In this document: one piece after another, positions 11,519-22,891 of the stretch
Layout: every line of letters starts with the position of its first letter
Numbering within the stretch: position 1 is the first letter of the stretch
From: Helichrysum umbraculigerum
Lineage: Eukaryota; Streptophyta; Magnoliopsida; Asterales; Asteraceae
Assembly (NCBI GenBank): GCA_949592205.1
Contig: CATIUR010000001.1
Coordinates: forward strand, 310,586,250-310,650,249
Direction: 5' to 3'
DNA length: 64,000 bases
Program-made: the position numbers and the translations under genes
The notes under the pieces: generated by a model
Told to the model about the DNA's origin: nothing
The model's input: the letters and a program-made list of their open reading frames with translations, nothing else
Databases searched by the model: none

Positions 11519-13402
11519 AATATCCCACAGAGTTTTGCTTGTCCTCAAGCAATTCCGCCTGTCAACTACACCCATAAACTTTTTCTGAAAAAATGTTTTT
11601 ACGGGAGTCGTAAATATAACTAAAAATACGAAAATAATCAAATAATCCCTCAGGTGTAACATAGGAGATATGCGCACGACGTCTCCAACTTTTCAGAATG
11701 ATCATCTTAGGCATGCTTTCAATTCTCGTGATCTTGGAATATACATGACTGGGCGATTCCTCACCAGGTGGTCACTCAATTCACATAGGTGTATCGGGTT
11801 TCCTAATAATCTAGATCAAACGAAATCGCTCATAATACCAGTCATGCAGCATTCATCATCATAGGCTTAATCGAGAATCGAATCTCCACCACTTAGACAG
11901 GGACGACACTAATTATCCCAGGACATTTGATTTGGTTGTATTTTGGGGGTGAAAAGGGAAATATTTTGAAAAGGAAAGGTTAGTAGGGTATGGAAGGAAG
12001 GACTGATCTTGACTCCAGAAACTCTTAAGGTCGTGAGAAACCTTTATTTGACTGAATCCTACAGAAAGGGGAATCCACTGAGAATTTCTTCTTTTTGGAT
12101 GATTCTTGAACTTCCTTTGATCTTTTATTCTTTCTTTTTATATTTTCTTGAGGCATTTCCTTTTCTATTTTCTCTTTCTTTTGCTTTTTTAGATGCCCCA
12201 TCCTCTTTCCGCTTTAGCAGTTTCTTCAAGATAATTTTCACGGCTCCATGAATGATTCTTTTGGGAGCTTCGGGTGATTTCTTTTGATATTCTTCTTTTG
12301 AAGTTCGTCACCAGGAATTTATGACTTGAGAGAGCAATTGCTCGAGTGGGTAAGGACATCCAAATAGCTATTTCTCACTTCCTCAGAAATTTCTTTTTTC
12401 AAGACGTTTTGATGGTGAGTGTTGGGTGAAAAATGTGGTTTTAGGGTTTTGAAAGAAACGAATAGGCTTAGGCTCAACAGGGTTTTCTAGGGGATCTTCA
12501 ACACTAAAAAGTGTCGGAAAAGGGTTGGCTTGAAAAGATATGAGAAAAAGGGGTTATTCCTAAAAATGTCCAGGTCATCTAATTGCACCTATGCCACGTA
12601 TGGCACCTGTCAATATGGTCTCGAAGCGCATGTCAGGAGCAAGTTCTAATTCAAAATGCATGCACCGGTCACACCCAACAAACGAAAAGTGAAGCATTAA
12701 AAATGAATGCTATTAGGCTCAAGTACCTCACCGCAAGTTTATAGGGTTGTATGTGCCCAGTCATGTGATGCCCCTCTTAGACTTTCATTAAGAAAAAGTT
12801 GGAATCTGACCTGATTCTACCTCTTTCTGTTTAACCTCTGAGTTTATTTGAAAATTTTGTAGCCTTACATATATTGTTGACTCAAAATGGTTTTGAAAGT
12901 TTAGGGTAAAGTGATGACATATTGGCTTCATGCGAGAACAAGTTGAAAAATTTTAGGACATTTTTGAAAAAACTTAAGCTTATTATACGAAGTAGGGTAT
13001 ATTGCTATCCCACACTTAAAAATAAACATTGTCCTCAATGTTTTTGCCACTAAGTAGGGAGAATCCAACACTTAGGGTTTTAATGATTTTATTGAACAAT
13101 TTTTAGTTTCAAGTATTTTCTAAGAATGGGGTTGCTAATCCCACACTTAGAGTTTGAAATGGGGGTCATGGCAAAAATGAAAATACTGAAAAGGAACTTC
13201 CTATAAATAGTGGTTACTGTAGTTGGACCAGGTTCGTGCAGAAGTGGTGCAAATGATTTCAGAAGTTTAGGCTCAGCCATTCCATACGAAGCTAGTTCTG
13301 CAGTAATCAAAACCTCATCAGAGTATCACGTCTCATTAGTCAAAACATAAGTACAGAGTAATAACACGAAATAAAACAAAGATAAAATAAAGATAAAGTA
13401 AA
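11519..13402 (-). other. 3' non-coding internal region of element F
   Basis: No supported gene is present. Next to the LTR is the stem-loop TTGCTTGAGGACAAGCAA (11535-11552, minus strand), upstream of a GTGGGATATT polypurine-like stretch. At 12090-12200 a long pyrimidine-rich tract (purine-rich in the element's sense) matches a similar tract in element H at 36550-36640. The open frames here have no recognisable domain and are probably chance. Confidence 0.65.
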
Positions 13403-14043
13403 CTAATAATAGTCATCTAGCAAGTCATCGCTATCTAGATCAAATTCATCCTCTGCAGTCCTGTCATAGACTGGTACATTAGCTGGGCTCGAAACATCAA
13501 GCATGGCATAAAGCTGCTCACGAAGAATTGGATCCATAGATGCAGAGGTCCCAAAGGCAGCAGGCTCAGCAGTAGGAGCAATAGGGTGTCCAGTAGATGG
13601 TCCAGCAGCAGGTCTAACAAAAGATCCAGCAGGAGGGAAGAAAGACCAGGGTGGTCGAGATGGTCCTGGGTCTGGTCCCAACCTGAAAGGTGGTCCCGCA
13701 GGTCTCGGCAATCCGGCTATCTCACAAAAAGCTGAAAGGATCTGATGATGGGCGGTGAAAGTTTGGAACAATGCCCAAGTAGTAGCGGGATCATACAGGG
13801 TAATGCCATACTCAAGAGTAGTGGCTGTCTGATCACTGGAGTAGTCTGTGGTGGCACAGGCTGGGCTGCAGGTGATGTGGCCTCCTCCTCGTGCTCTAAC
13901 TGAACATCTACAAGTCCCTCCTCAGGGATGGTAGGTAAAGCTCTCCTATGTCTGGGGTGTCTCCCCTGTCTGGGTCTGTGTCATCTCCTCTGTCTAAGTT
14001 GCCTCTCAGCAACATGATTCTCAGTCTCGATCTGAGCGTCCAT
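13403..14043 (-). pseudogene. Env-like third reading frame of element F, degenerate
   Basis: The frame could start at ATG 14043-14041, directly after a good 3' splice-site sequence (TTTATGTTTATTTCAG/G). It has one early stop about 20 codons in (AGA TGA CAC) and a frameshift near 13810-13850. The last frame ends at 13403 with an acidic tail (EDEFDLDSDDLLDDYY) after a Pro-rich middle. Athila elements are known for a third frame after pol thought to be made from spliced RNA. Here I see the position and splice signal but no membrane segment or signal peptide, so env-like describes only its location. Intact length would be about 210 residues, shorter than Athila env-like proteins, so N-terminal sequence may be missing. 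Confidence 0.5.
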
Positions 14044-14268
14044 CCTGAAATAAACATAAAACAGGTAATGCTAATAGAAAGTGAACAAATGCAGAAAGAA
14101 CAGATGGAATGTCATCTGAACTTTTTGCATTTGTGTAAATAAAACTTATCTCAGATAAAGCTATTTGATTGTCTGATAAGTTGCAAGCTTGCATACATTA
14201 GATCAGTGATAACAATGCCAGATTAAAAATAAACTAAGAAATAAAAAGGACATGAAAAGTAAGTTAAG

Positions 14269-14293
14269 CTTGGGGTGCCTCCCAGGAGCGCTT
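14269..14293 (-). other. Conserved post-pol stem-loop of Athila-like elements
   Basis: In element orientation the sequence is AGCGCTCCTGGGAGGCACCC. Element I has AGCGCTTTTTGGGAAGCAAC at 46078-46097, just after its own reading frame. The shared place and sequence suggest an RNA element, such as a processing or splicing signal, rather than protein. Confidence 0.6.
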
Positions 14294-14339
14294 TGTTTAA
14301 AGAGTCTTTTAGCTCGACTCTTGTACCTTTCTGGCTGAC

Positions 14340-15365
14340 TCATGGTGGTTCGAAGATAAAGACATCCTCACGAATGGGGATGTCTTCGATGTAATGCTTT
14401 AACTGATGACCATTTACCTTAAAATTACCTTCTGGTGATTCGAGTTCGACTTCACCATAAGGGAATACCTTTGAGATTATGAATGGTCCGGTCCACCTGA
14501 TCTTGAATTTTCTAGAGAACTTTTTGAAGCGTGAATTGAAGAGAAGCACTTTATCTCCTGGTTTGAACCTTGAGAGTTTGAGCTTGGAATCGTGAATTCT
14601 CTTGGCTCTGTCCTTGTAGTTCAGGGAGCTTTCATATGTTTGATTTCTTAATTCGGCCAATTCATTTAGTTGCATTCTCCGATGGGAACGTGTCATAGAA
14701 GTGTCCAGATTGCAGTTCTTCAGCGTCCAGTATGCTTTGTATTCCAACTCCACTGGTAGGTGACATGCCTTGCCATAAACCAGATGATATGGTGTGGTAC
14801 CTAAAGGTGTTTTGTAAGCAGTTCTGAATACCCACAACACATCGTCTAATTTGCCAGCCCACTTATCCCCATGATTTCCGACAGTTCGCTCCAAGATTCT
14901 CTTTAAAGCTCTGTTTGTGATCTCAGCTTGTCCGTTTGTTTGTGGATGATAGGCGGTGGACATCTTGTGAGTGACGCCATACAGCTGCATAACCTTCATG
15001 AATTGAGTGTTGCAGAAGTGAGTGCCACGATCACTTACGATAGCTCTTGGAGTTCCGAATCGACATAATAGTTGTTTGAGAAACTTTGTCACTACTCTGG
15101 CATCATTTGTAGGGAAAGCTTGTGCTTCGGCCCACCTGGAGACATAATCGACAGCAACTAAGATGTATTCTTTTCCATTAGACTTTGGAAAAGGTCCCAT
15201 AAAATCTAATCCCCAGATATCGAAGATTTCGCAAGCCTTGATATTAGCGAGTGGCATTTCGTTCCTTGCTGACACATTGCCTTGTCTTTGGCAAATGTCG
15301 CAGCGTTTCACCAGGTCATAAGTATCTCGATAGATGGTTGGCCAGTAAAAGCCAAAATCATACAC
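14340..15365 (-). CDS. pol: Integrase domain of element F polyprotein (broken frame)
   Basis: This 341-residue frame covers the end of the integrase zinc finger (CDICQRQG) and the catalytic core: Asp in GLDFMGPFP, Asp in VSDRGTHF, Glu in NGQAEITNRALK. The C-terminal part (KFSRKFKIRWTGPFII) is the usual DNA-binding region. It ends without a chromodomain, as in Athila/Tat elements. It is out of phase with the RT-RNase H frame to its right (upstream in the element). The linker at 15366-15696 still resembles pol but is shifted and holds stops. Integrase joins element cDNA to host DNA. Confidence 0.88.
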   Translation of the reverse strand: MYDFGFYWPTIYRDTYDLVKRCDICQRQGNVSARNEMPLANIKACEIFDIWGLDFMGPFPKSNGKEYILVAVDYVSRWAEAQAFPTNDARVVTKFLKQLLCRFGTPRAIVSDRGTHFCNTQFMKVMQLYGVTHKMSTAYHPQTNGQAEITNRALKRILERTVGNHGDKWAGKLDDVLWVFRTAYKTPLGTTPYHLVYGKACHLPVELEYKAYWTLKNCNLDTSMTRSHRRMQLNELAELRNQTYESSLNYKDRAKRIHDSKLKLSRFKPGDKVLLFNSRFKKFSRKFKIRWTGPFIISKVFPYGEVELESPEGNFKVNGHQLKHYIEDIPIREDVFIFEPP

Positions 15366-15696
15366 CTTTCGTGCTGTTAGGTTAACTGCGTGATGTCCTC
15401 CAGTAGGTCCATGGTGGCTTTGTCGAAGGATTTGTTCTGCTTCCTTCCCATCGACGCATCTTCTAATGATCTGATCAGGGCAAACCTTAAAGAGGAAAGG
15501 ATCATCCCAATAGTAATTCTTTATGTCGCGGAAGAATCTTCATCTCTGAGATGTCGGCATTCCTTTGGGTATTATGTTTCCCACCAGGAAATTAGCATGA
15601 TCAGCATACCAAGGATCTTTGGATGTAGATCCTTGATGGTATTTGCCGATGTGCATGAGTTGTTCTTCAGGAAACTGGTCTTGAATATCCTTTTCA

Positions 15697-16395
15697 TTAA
15701 GCTGCTGTAAGTGTAGGATTTTCTAATCGGCTTAGATGATCTGCTGCAACGTTTTCTGCTCCTTTCTTATCTCTGATCTCGATATCGAATTCTTGTAGGA
15801 GTAGAATCCATCTCAGCATTCTAGGCTTTGCATCTTGCTTTTTGAAAAGATATTTCAAGGCTGAATGATCTGTATAGACAATAGTCTTGGATAACATAAG
15901 ATAGGAACGAAATTTATCAAAAGCAAATATTACCACAAGCAGCTCCTTTTCTGTGGTTGTGTAATTTTCTTGAGCGTCCATGAGCGTTTTGCTGGCATAG
16001 TATATTGGTTGAAAGTGCTTATCCTTCCTCTGTACCAATACAGCTCCAACTGCGAAATCACTGGCATCGCACATGATCTCAAATGGAAGGCTCCAATCTG
16101 GGGCAATCATTATTGGTGCATGTACAAGCTGATCATTCAGGTAGTTAAAAGCTTGGAGACATTCCTCTGTAAAGGAAAACGGAGTATCTTTTTCAAGAAG
16201 ATGAGTCATAGGTCGAGAGATCTTACAGAAATCCTTAATGAAGCGACAGTAAAATCCGGCCTGACCTAGAAAACTTCGGATGGCTTTTACAGAAGTAGGT
16301 GGAGGAAGTTTTGAGATAGTTTCAACTTTAGCTTTGTCAACTTCAATTTCGGCTTTTGATATGCGGTGTCCTAAGACTATTCCTTCTTTTACCAT
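15697..16395 (-). CDS. pol: RT C-terminus and RNase H of element F polyprotein
   Basis: The 232-residue frame continues in phase from the RT frame to its right after a TGA at 16438-16440. It has the RT thumb region (RSFLGQAGFYCRFIKDF) and RNase H (CDASDFAVGAVL, KELLVVIFAFDKFRSYL, TDHSALKYL). It ends at a one-base frameshift: the expected sequence continues in another frame just after LENPTL. RNase H removes the RNA strand during cDNA synthesis. Confidence 0.88.
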   Translation of the reverse strand: MVKEGIVLGHRISKAEIEVDKAKVETISKLPPPTSVKAIRSFLGQAGFYCRFIKDFCKISRPMTHLLEKDTPFSFTEECLQAFNYLNDQLVHAPIMIAPDWSLPFEIMCDASDFAVGAVLVQRKDKHFQPIYYASKTLMDAQENYTTTEKELLVVIFAFDKFRSYLMLSKTIVYTDHSALKYLFKKQDAKPRMLRWILLLQEFDIEIRDKKGAENVAADHLSRLENPTLTAA

Positions 16396-16437
16396 GAAAT
16401 GGCATTTTTCCCAATTCAGAACGAGGTTTGATTCTTC

Positions 16438-17280
16438 TCATCGGGCAAGCATCCTATCCAAGTTGGAAACACAAGTAGAGAAGGAATCTCCAAAGACCGA
16501 GAAGTCATCCATGAATACCTCCATGCATTGTTCGATCATGTCATGAAAAATTGCCACCATGCATCGCTGAAATGTAGCGGGTGCATTACATAAACCAAAC
16601 GGCATACGTCGGTAAGCGAAAGTTCCATATGGACATATGAATGTTGTCTTTTCTTCGTCCTTTGGATCGAGATGAATCTGAAAATATCCGGAGAATCCAT
16701 CAAGAAAGCAGTAGAATTCATTCCCTGATAATCTCTCCAGCATCTGATCAATGAACGGTAGAGGTAAGTGATCCTTGCGAGTGGCTTCATTTAGTTTTCG
16801 GTAATCAATACACACCCTCCAACCGGTGACTGCTCTTGTTGGAATTAATTCATTGTTTTCGTTAGCGATAACCGTCATTCCTCCTTTCTTTAGGACAACT
16901 CGAACTGGGCTGACCCAAGGGGAATCTGAAATAGGGTAAATCAGGCCAGCGTCCAAGAGTTTGATAACTTCCTTCTTAACCACTTCATGAATCTTCGGGT
17001 TGACTCTCTTTTGCCTTTGAATTGATGGTCTGAAGTCGTTTTCCATTAAGATTTTGTGAGTGCAATAGTTCGGACTGATCCCTTGTATGTCAGAAATCTT
17101 CCAAGCAATTGCTTTCTTATGTGACTTCAAAACTTGAATAAGTTTTGCTTTCTCTTCCGGCTTCAGGTCTTTTGATATGATAACTGGTAAGTGTGAAGGT
17201 CCTTCGAGAAAAGCGTATTCAAGGTGTGAGGGTAGTTCCTTCAGCTCCAATTCGGGTGGTTCTTCTATGGAAGGTTTCAT
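16438..17280 (-). CDS. pol: Reverse transcriptase of element F
   Basis: The 280-residue frame includes RVCIDYRKLNEAT, LDGFSGYFQI, MPFGLCNAPATFQRCM and the catalytic motif VFMDDFSVFG, with both Asp kept. FMDDF with this context is typical of Athila. The frame is closed by TGA at 16438-16440 where relatives read Cys; the downstream frame is in phase. On the upstream side it joins in phase to the protease frame across a TAA at 17380-17382. Confidence 0.9.
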   Translation of the reverse strand: MKPSIEEPPELELKELPSHLEYAFLEGPSHLPVIISKDLKPEEKAKLIQVLKSHKKAIAWKISDIQGISPNYCTHKILMENDFRPSIQRQKRVNPKIHEVVKKEVIKLLDAGLIYPISDSPWVSPVRVVLKKGGMTVIANENNELIPTRAVTGWRVCIDYRKLNEATRKDHLPLPFIDQMLERLSGNEFYCFLDGFSGYFQIHLDPKDEEKTTFICPYGTFAYRRMPFGLCNAPATFQRCMVAIFHDMIEQCMEVFMDDFSVFGDSFSTCVSNLDRMLAR

Positions 17281-17379
17281 CCTTGCAATTTCGTCTCTTT
17301 TAAGCTCGTCGAACTTCGTTTGAAATTCTGAATCTTCTGCAGGGATCTCTGGACTGTCGGCTGACGCTATTTCAACCCA

Positions 17380-18882
17380 TTATGGTTTATCGGAGAGCTC
17401 ATCTTTTCTTTGCTCGTATTTTGCTTTTGAAGAGTGAGAGACTGCATTGTCTTCAGTGATTATGGTATCTTTGTTTTCCGTGAATTCAAATCTCTGAATT
17501 TGAGCAGAAGAAGATGTGCTGAATGTGATCTCTGGATTTGATCTTTCAGATTGTAGATAAGGTGGTTTAAGCATTGACTCCATCTCTTCGAGAGTCTTCA
17601 GAATTTGGTTTTTTGAGAGGGATAAATCTAGTACTTCAGGAGTAGGGTTTCTTCTTAAGAGAGTGACAGGTGTGCCAGATCCAAGCGGAACAGCTGCGAT
17701 AGAACTGTTAAGCTGATTGCTGGATTTCTTTAAAGGAAATAGCACTTCCTTAGATGTAGTTGGTGGATCCGAGATAGTCAAGCATAAACCTCCATCTTCT
17801 TGGCAAAGTCTTCTGGTAGTGATGACCGTGTTTGGAAGAAAGTTATTGCTGCTTACTGCAAGGATCTCTTCCAGGTATTTTTCAATTATTTCCTGCATAA
17901 AGTCTACAAGGCCAAGGTCTTCTCCCATAGGTTGTTTCATTAGCTTGTCAACATTGAAGGTGACTTCCTCAGTTCCAACTCGAAGTTTTAAAGATTTTTC
18001 ATTTACGTCAATGACGGCCTTAGTAGTGTTTAAGAAAGGTCTGCCAATGATGAGTAGAACTTCGGTGTCTTCCTCAATGTCCATGACAACAAAATCCACA
18101 TGAAAGACGAATTTATCAACACGAACCATAATATCTTCAGCAATTCCACGAGGGAGTTTAACTGATCTATCGGCTAATTGGATAGTCATACGAGTTGGTA
18201 AAAGTTCGCTTAACCCTAATTTCCTATAGAGGGAATACGGCATAAGGTTTACACTATCTCCTAAGTCAGCTAAGGCGTTACTTATTTGAACATCCTGTAG
18301 ATAACAAGGTATAGTGAAACGGCCAGTATCTCCTAGCTTTGGGGGTAGTCCTTGTTGCATGATTAAAGAGCACTCTGCATCTAAAGGCAAGTTAACTATT
18401 TGTCTAAGCTTTTCTTTATTTGATAAGAGTTCTTTAAAGAATTTGGCACAACTAGGCATCTCAACTAAAGCATCTAAAAGTTTGACATTTAAGTGTAAGC
18501 TTTTAAACATCTCTAGATATTTTCCAAACTGAGCTTCTTGTTTCTCTTTCTTAAGCCTACCATGGAAAGGTATACGTGAAGGAATAATAACTTCTGGGGC
18601 TTTAGAAGGTGCTAGCTCAGGAGAAGTGATAGGAGTTTTAACTGGTACTGAGTCAGTGGGGGGTGAAGAAATAGAAGGTTCGTTTGTCGGAATATCCATT
18701 GATTTCTCATTCTTAGTTTCTTTTCCTCCTCTAGTGACAACAAGGATGTCATCATAATCATAAGATGAATGATGAATAGCTTTGCTAATCGCTTCTTCCC
18801 TTTGCTTCTCATCAATTTTTAAAAACAACCTTTTTACATTATCCTCCATATTTTTAACTAAATTGTTTGAAATTCTAAGCAA
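17380..18882 (-). CDS. gag-pol: Gag C-terminus and protease of element F
   Basis: The 500-residue frame begins after a TAA at 18898-18900 that interrupts the same phase. Residues 1-120 are a charged linker. Residue 206 is the protease Asp in ADLGDSVNLMP, where Athila proteins usually have a DLGAS form, followed by the expected flap-like region and IGRPFL. The last 150 residues are a Ser/Thr-rich spacer before RT. No CCHC knuckle is visible. Confidence 0.82.
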   Translation of the reverse strand: MLRISNNLVKNMEDNVKRLFLKIDEKQREEAISKAIHHSSYDYDDILVVTRGGKETKNEKSMDIPTNEPSISSPPTDSVPVKTPITSPELAPSKAPEVIIPSRIPFHGRLKKEKQEAQFGKYLEMFKSLHLNVKLLDALVEMPSCAKFFKELLSNKEKLRQIVNLPLDAECSLIMQQGLPPKLGDTGRFTIPCYLQDVQISNALADLGDSVNLMPYSLYRKLGLSELLPTRMTIQLADRSVKLPRGIAEDIMVRVDKFVFHVDFVVMDIEEDTEVLLIIGRPFLNTTKAVIDVNEKSLKLRVGTEEVTFNVDKLMKQPMGEDLGLVDFMQEIIEKYLEEILAVSSNNFLPNTVITTRRLCQEDGGLCLTISDPPTTSKEVLFPLKKSSNQLNSSIAAVPLGSGTPVTLLRRNPTPEVLDLSLSKNQILKTLEEMESMLKPPYLQSERSNPEITFSTSSSAQIQRFEFTENKDTIITEDNAVSHSSKAKYEQRKDELSDKP

Positions 18883-18897
18883 ACTATCAATTTGGTT

Positions 18898-19908
18898 TTA
18901 AAAATCAACAATTTGTTTATTAATATTATTTTGATTAACCATGAAGTTATTGAACATTTCGGTGTTTAGACAAGAAGTCAAATGAGAAGAAGTAGAGGGT
19001 GAAGAAAGAACTAACGATTGAGAAGAAGGTCGATTGGTTGGCCTCTGAACGAAAGATTTTGAATGTTGTGTTTGATCAGAGGTTTCACCAGTAGTGGCAA
19101 GAATGTCTTCTTTGAACCTTTGGCTTGAGAATAGCCTTTGAGTTTTCTTCTCGTGTTTGGGTTTAGAAGGTTCTTGCATGTCCTTGACAACTTTAGTGAT
19201 TGATTCAATTTGAGCTTTTAAAGTTTTCAAGGCATTAGAAGTACTCCTTTCCTCCGAAGTTGATTCATCTTGCTCCAAGTCATGTTGATGCATCGTCATC
19301 GTCTCAATCAACTTCCACGCTTCGTCTGAAGTATGTAGCATGAAATTTCCGGATGAAGCAGCATCGAGGGTTTGTTGATGATGAGGATTCAAACTATTGT
19401 AGAATGTGCAGACCAGATTCGTTTCAGCAAACTGATGATTCGGACATCTTCCGAGCAATTTCTTAAAGCGTTTCCAAGCAGAGCTTAATGATTCATTATC
19501 TTTTTGGAGAAAGTTAGTGATATCATTTTTAAGCTTTGTTTGTAGAGATGGAGGGAAATATTTAACCATGAATTTGGTAGCCATATCCTCCCATTAATGA
19601 ATCGAATTGGATTCAAGTTCATAAAACCATATCTGGGCTCGAGAAGCTAAAGAATAGGGAAACAGGTGAAGTCGGGTAACTTCATTACTGGATCCTGTTT
19701 GTTCAAAGGAGTCGGAAAGGTTGATGAATTTATTAAGATGAGAGTTTGGATTTTCAACCGAAAGACCATGAAATTGACACTGAGATTTAATCATTTTAAT
19801 GAAGTGTGGCTTAATTTCAAGGTTTTCGTCAGCAGATGATACGATAGGTCCTCCTCGTTCCTCTAGCAGTGGCTTGATTGATGAGGCGAGAGTGATACGA
19901 TTCGTCAT
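18898..19908 (-). pseudogene. gag: Gag N-terminal domain of element F, one internal stop
   Basis: Two in-phase frames (19908-19594 and 19584-18898) are separated by TAA at 19594-19596, just before WEDMATKF. The retrotransposon gag fold is recognisable: FHGLSVENPNSHLNKF, LHLFPYSLASRAQIWF, FYNSLNPHHQQTLDAASSG. The start ATG at 19908 follows about 170 nt of leader from the primer site. Gag would form the particle shell. Confidence 0.85.
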
Positions 19909-20077
19909 AACTTGTTGGTAGAAAGTAGAGTTTTGGAAAGGACGGGTTTAACTAATCTAAGAATGGAAAAGGAAATCTAACCTAAAGACAGGAAAAGGAA
20001 CTTACGGATGATATTGATCTTCCGAAAGGATCGCTAAATAACTAAGATAACTAAAAACCTAAAATCGATCGTTGTAG

Positions 20078-20095
20078 TCCCCGGCAGCGGCGCCA
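20078..20095 (-). other. Primer-binding site of element F
   Basis: Minus-strand sequence TGGCGCCGCTGCCGGGGA lies 7 nt inside the LTR edge at 20103. It resembles the tRNA-Asp-type primer site known from Athila elements. Element I has TGGCGCCACTGCCGGGGA at 44450. Confidence 0.82.
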
Positions 20096-20102
20096 AAAAC
20101 TC

Positions 20103-20217
20103 TGTTACACCCGCAACGGTCGTTTTCGAAGCGGGCACAACAGTGGGTTGTTTTAAATTTATAGAGATGGGGAAATCCTAAGCTAATACTACTTTCAGCC
20201 CTAATTAGGTTACTAGG
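20103..20217 (-). repeat. 5' LTR of element F, proximal piece (split by element E)
   Basis: The 115 bp from TGTTACACCCGC to TTACTAGG match the start of the left LTR at 9909. The LTR resumes at 33945 beyond element E, with ctagg on both sides of E (20213-20217 and 33940-33944). A third, near-identical copy of these 115 bp is at 31344-31458. Confidence 0.88.
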
Positions 20218-21009
20218 TGTCGCACTCCCAAATTCGAGTTGCGGAAGCTGTTCGGGTCAAGGCGCGACTAATCAAATATCAAAGCACATAGATATATAGC
20301 AAACGACTCTATATGCGTCATTTTAACAAAATATATTAATATAAGAAATGTTTACAACATTTGAAGCTATACATAGCTCGTGTTCTGAAAATGAGAGATT
20401 TCAGTACATAAGTACTTGTACAAAATATACTAATGCAAGAAAATCTCTAATGTCTACTGTAACACCCCCAAATTCGTCGGTTTTGTTTAGCGGAAGCATT
20501 TGGTTAAGCATGGGGGTGCCACGTCAACATTGTACATACATACATATCAGAGCATATGATTACAACATAACATATATATTAAGATGCCAAATATAATGAT
20601 TACAAAGTTTACGATTCATCGAATCGTATGAAAGTTGTTAAGTTTACAAAAGTAGATTTCGTAAATATGACTAAACAGTTTTAGTTATACAAAAGAAATC
20701 CAGTTGTCAAAAGTTGGCATCGTATTCCTTCGTGGGTCGCCTATAATCCATATGTGCAGGCGGTTCTTACGTGCGCAGCTAATTCCCTGAAAAACATAGT
20801 AAAAGTCAACAACGAGGTTGAGTGAATTCACAGGTTTTATGTTTACAATAATAGTTGGTAATTCTAAATGTTTCACCAAATAGTTATCGTCATTACGATC
20901 AAGTAAGGTTTTGTGGAATGTTATCCAAGGAATGCAGTTTACAGTTTAAGTGGGATGTTACCAAAAATACGGTTTAAGTTTCGTAGGAAAGCAGTATCCT
21001 ATTAAGTTA

Positions 21010-21427
21010 CCCAAGAAGTAGGAATTTAAATTGTTTGTCCAAGAAGTAGTGTTTAAAAATGTTTGCCCAAGATGTAGGGACTTTCCAAGTGTGCCCAAGA
21101 AGTAGGGACTAAATCGTTTGTCCAAGAAGTAGAACCCATCAGTATCTGCCCAAGAAGTAGGGACTTCTATGTATGTGCCCAAGACGTATGGACTTGTATA
21201 AGTTGTATCCAAGAAGTAGGACTGGCATCAAGACGTAGGACCCATCTGCTCAAGAAGTAGAGCCTTCATCCAAGACGTAGGATGGCACCTTGCCCAAGAA
21301 GTAGGGACTTTCTGTTTGCCCTAGACGTAGGGACTTTCTGTGCATGTGCCCAAGACGTAGGGACTTTCTGTGTGGGTGCCCAAGACTTAGGGACTTTCTG
21401 TGTGTGTGTGCCCAAGAAGTAGGGACA
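21010..21427 (-). repeat. Sixteen degenerate copies of CCCAAGAAGTAGGGACT in LTR D
   Basis: The core CCAAGAAGTAGG or CCAAGACGTAGG recurs about every 20-40 bp on the plus strand, with GGGACTTTCTGTGTG joining the later copies. It lies within proposed leader intron 2. No conserved protein frame follows from it. Confidence 0.88.
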
Positions 21428-22891
21428 TTTCAAATACGTTTATGAAAATGTTGTTTCATAAAAACCAGTTTGTAAAAGCGTGTGTGGCTGGACGTTCTCC
21501 AATGTATTCCCAATTCCAGTTTTCGTATGAAATCCCGTTTCATAATTAACAGTTATAATCGTTTGACCGCAGTCATAAATAGTTAGCACAATTTATATCA
21601 CAACAGTTATATAAAAGTTTGCTCACGTAGCAAAAGCGTTGACTATGTTTTCCACCCCTGTTCAAAAGCAGTTAAAACAGTAAAAGTAGGGGCTGTGAAC
21701 TCACCTGTTGAGTTGAGTAAAGTGCGAGTGCTAGCAAAGCCTAAAACCCAAGTCTAGTCCGAAATCTCCTAACGTCCTAAACGCATGAGATTTAATAAGT
21801 ACGTGGATGTCTAAGTCGACCATCCATGTCAGTGTTCGTACAACTAAGTTATGTCCAAAGTGTTGGTTTATACGTTTGTGTTTTGGAAAATATGTACGGC
21901 TCGTTGGTGAGTTTCCGTAATAATAATTCAAAGTATTATTATTATATTTATCGTATTGTATACTACCCAAAGTATATGTGTTTCATGTGTTAGTTATATC
22001 ATAAAGGTTTGGTTCTTGAAGATGTTTAATGATTAGCGTGAAAGTATCCTTAAATTTATAGTTATTTTATCCGAAAGTATACATATATATATATGTACTT
22101 ATGTCCGAATGTGTCAAAATTCATCGTTTAGGATCAAAAATGCACTTTTTCAAAAAGTCAACTCGCAGTCAAAAAGTCAACTCGCAAGTGGACCCGCAAG
22201 TCAAGTGGACCCGCAAGTCCAAATCTCGACTCGCGAAATTCGTCAGATTTGGATCTCAGCTCGCGAAACTGGCTGTTCAGCGATTTTTATGCAAATTTTG
22301 AGTTTTAAAGTGTTTTTAATGATGTTTTTGGACATATTAAGTTAATGTAACACTAATACATGGTATATTAAGTATTATAAACACGAAATATCAACGAAAA
22401 CTTCGAAATTTAAGAGTTGTCGGGAAAGTCGGGATCTTACAAAGTTGTCGCGCGAAAAATCCGAGAAGATAGAAGTGTAGATCTCGACTCCGTGATCGTT
22501 TTCTTCTAAATGGGTTAGTCGATTGGATGAGTTTTTGGTGTAGTTTTGTTGTGATTTGTGTGAGGTTTTTAGAGAGAGTTTTGAGAGAAAGTGAGAGTTA
22601 GATAGAGAGAATGGAAATGAAAAATGAAGAAGGGAAGTGGGAAGGGGGGCCGGTTTTTGTGTTCCAAAAGGAGAAGGGACTTTGTCCCTAGCTTGCGGTA
22701 TTTGGCCCGTGTTTGTTTACCCGATCGTTAATTGTTGAATTATTTTTAATTGGTAGATTTTTAAATATCTTTTTAGAATATATTTTAGTTGAAATATTTT
22801 ATTAAAATAAATTTTGTTAAGTTTATAAAATTTTAACTTTGTTTCGTTTCAGTTTACGCAATAAACGTTTTACGTTATATAATACATTGTA

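Noticed and set aside
20958..21212. Minus-strand frame in LTR D
   Set aside because: It translates the 16-copy array, and the frame is not maintained along the array.
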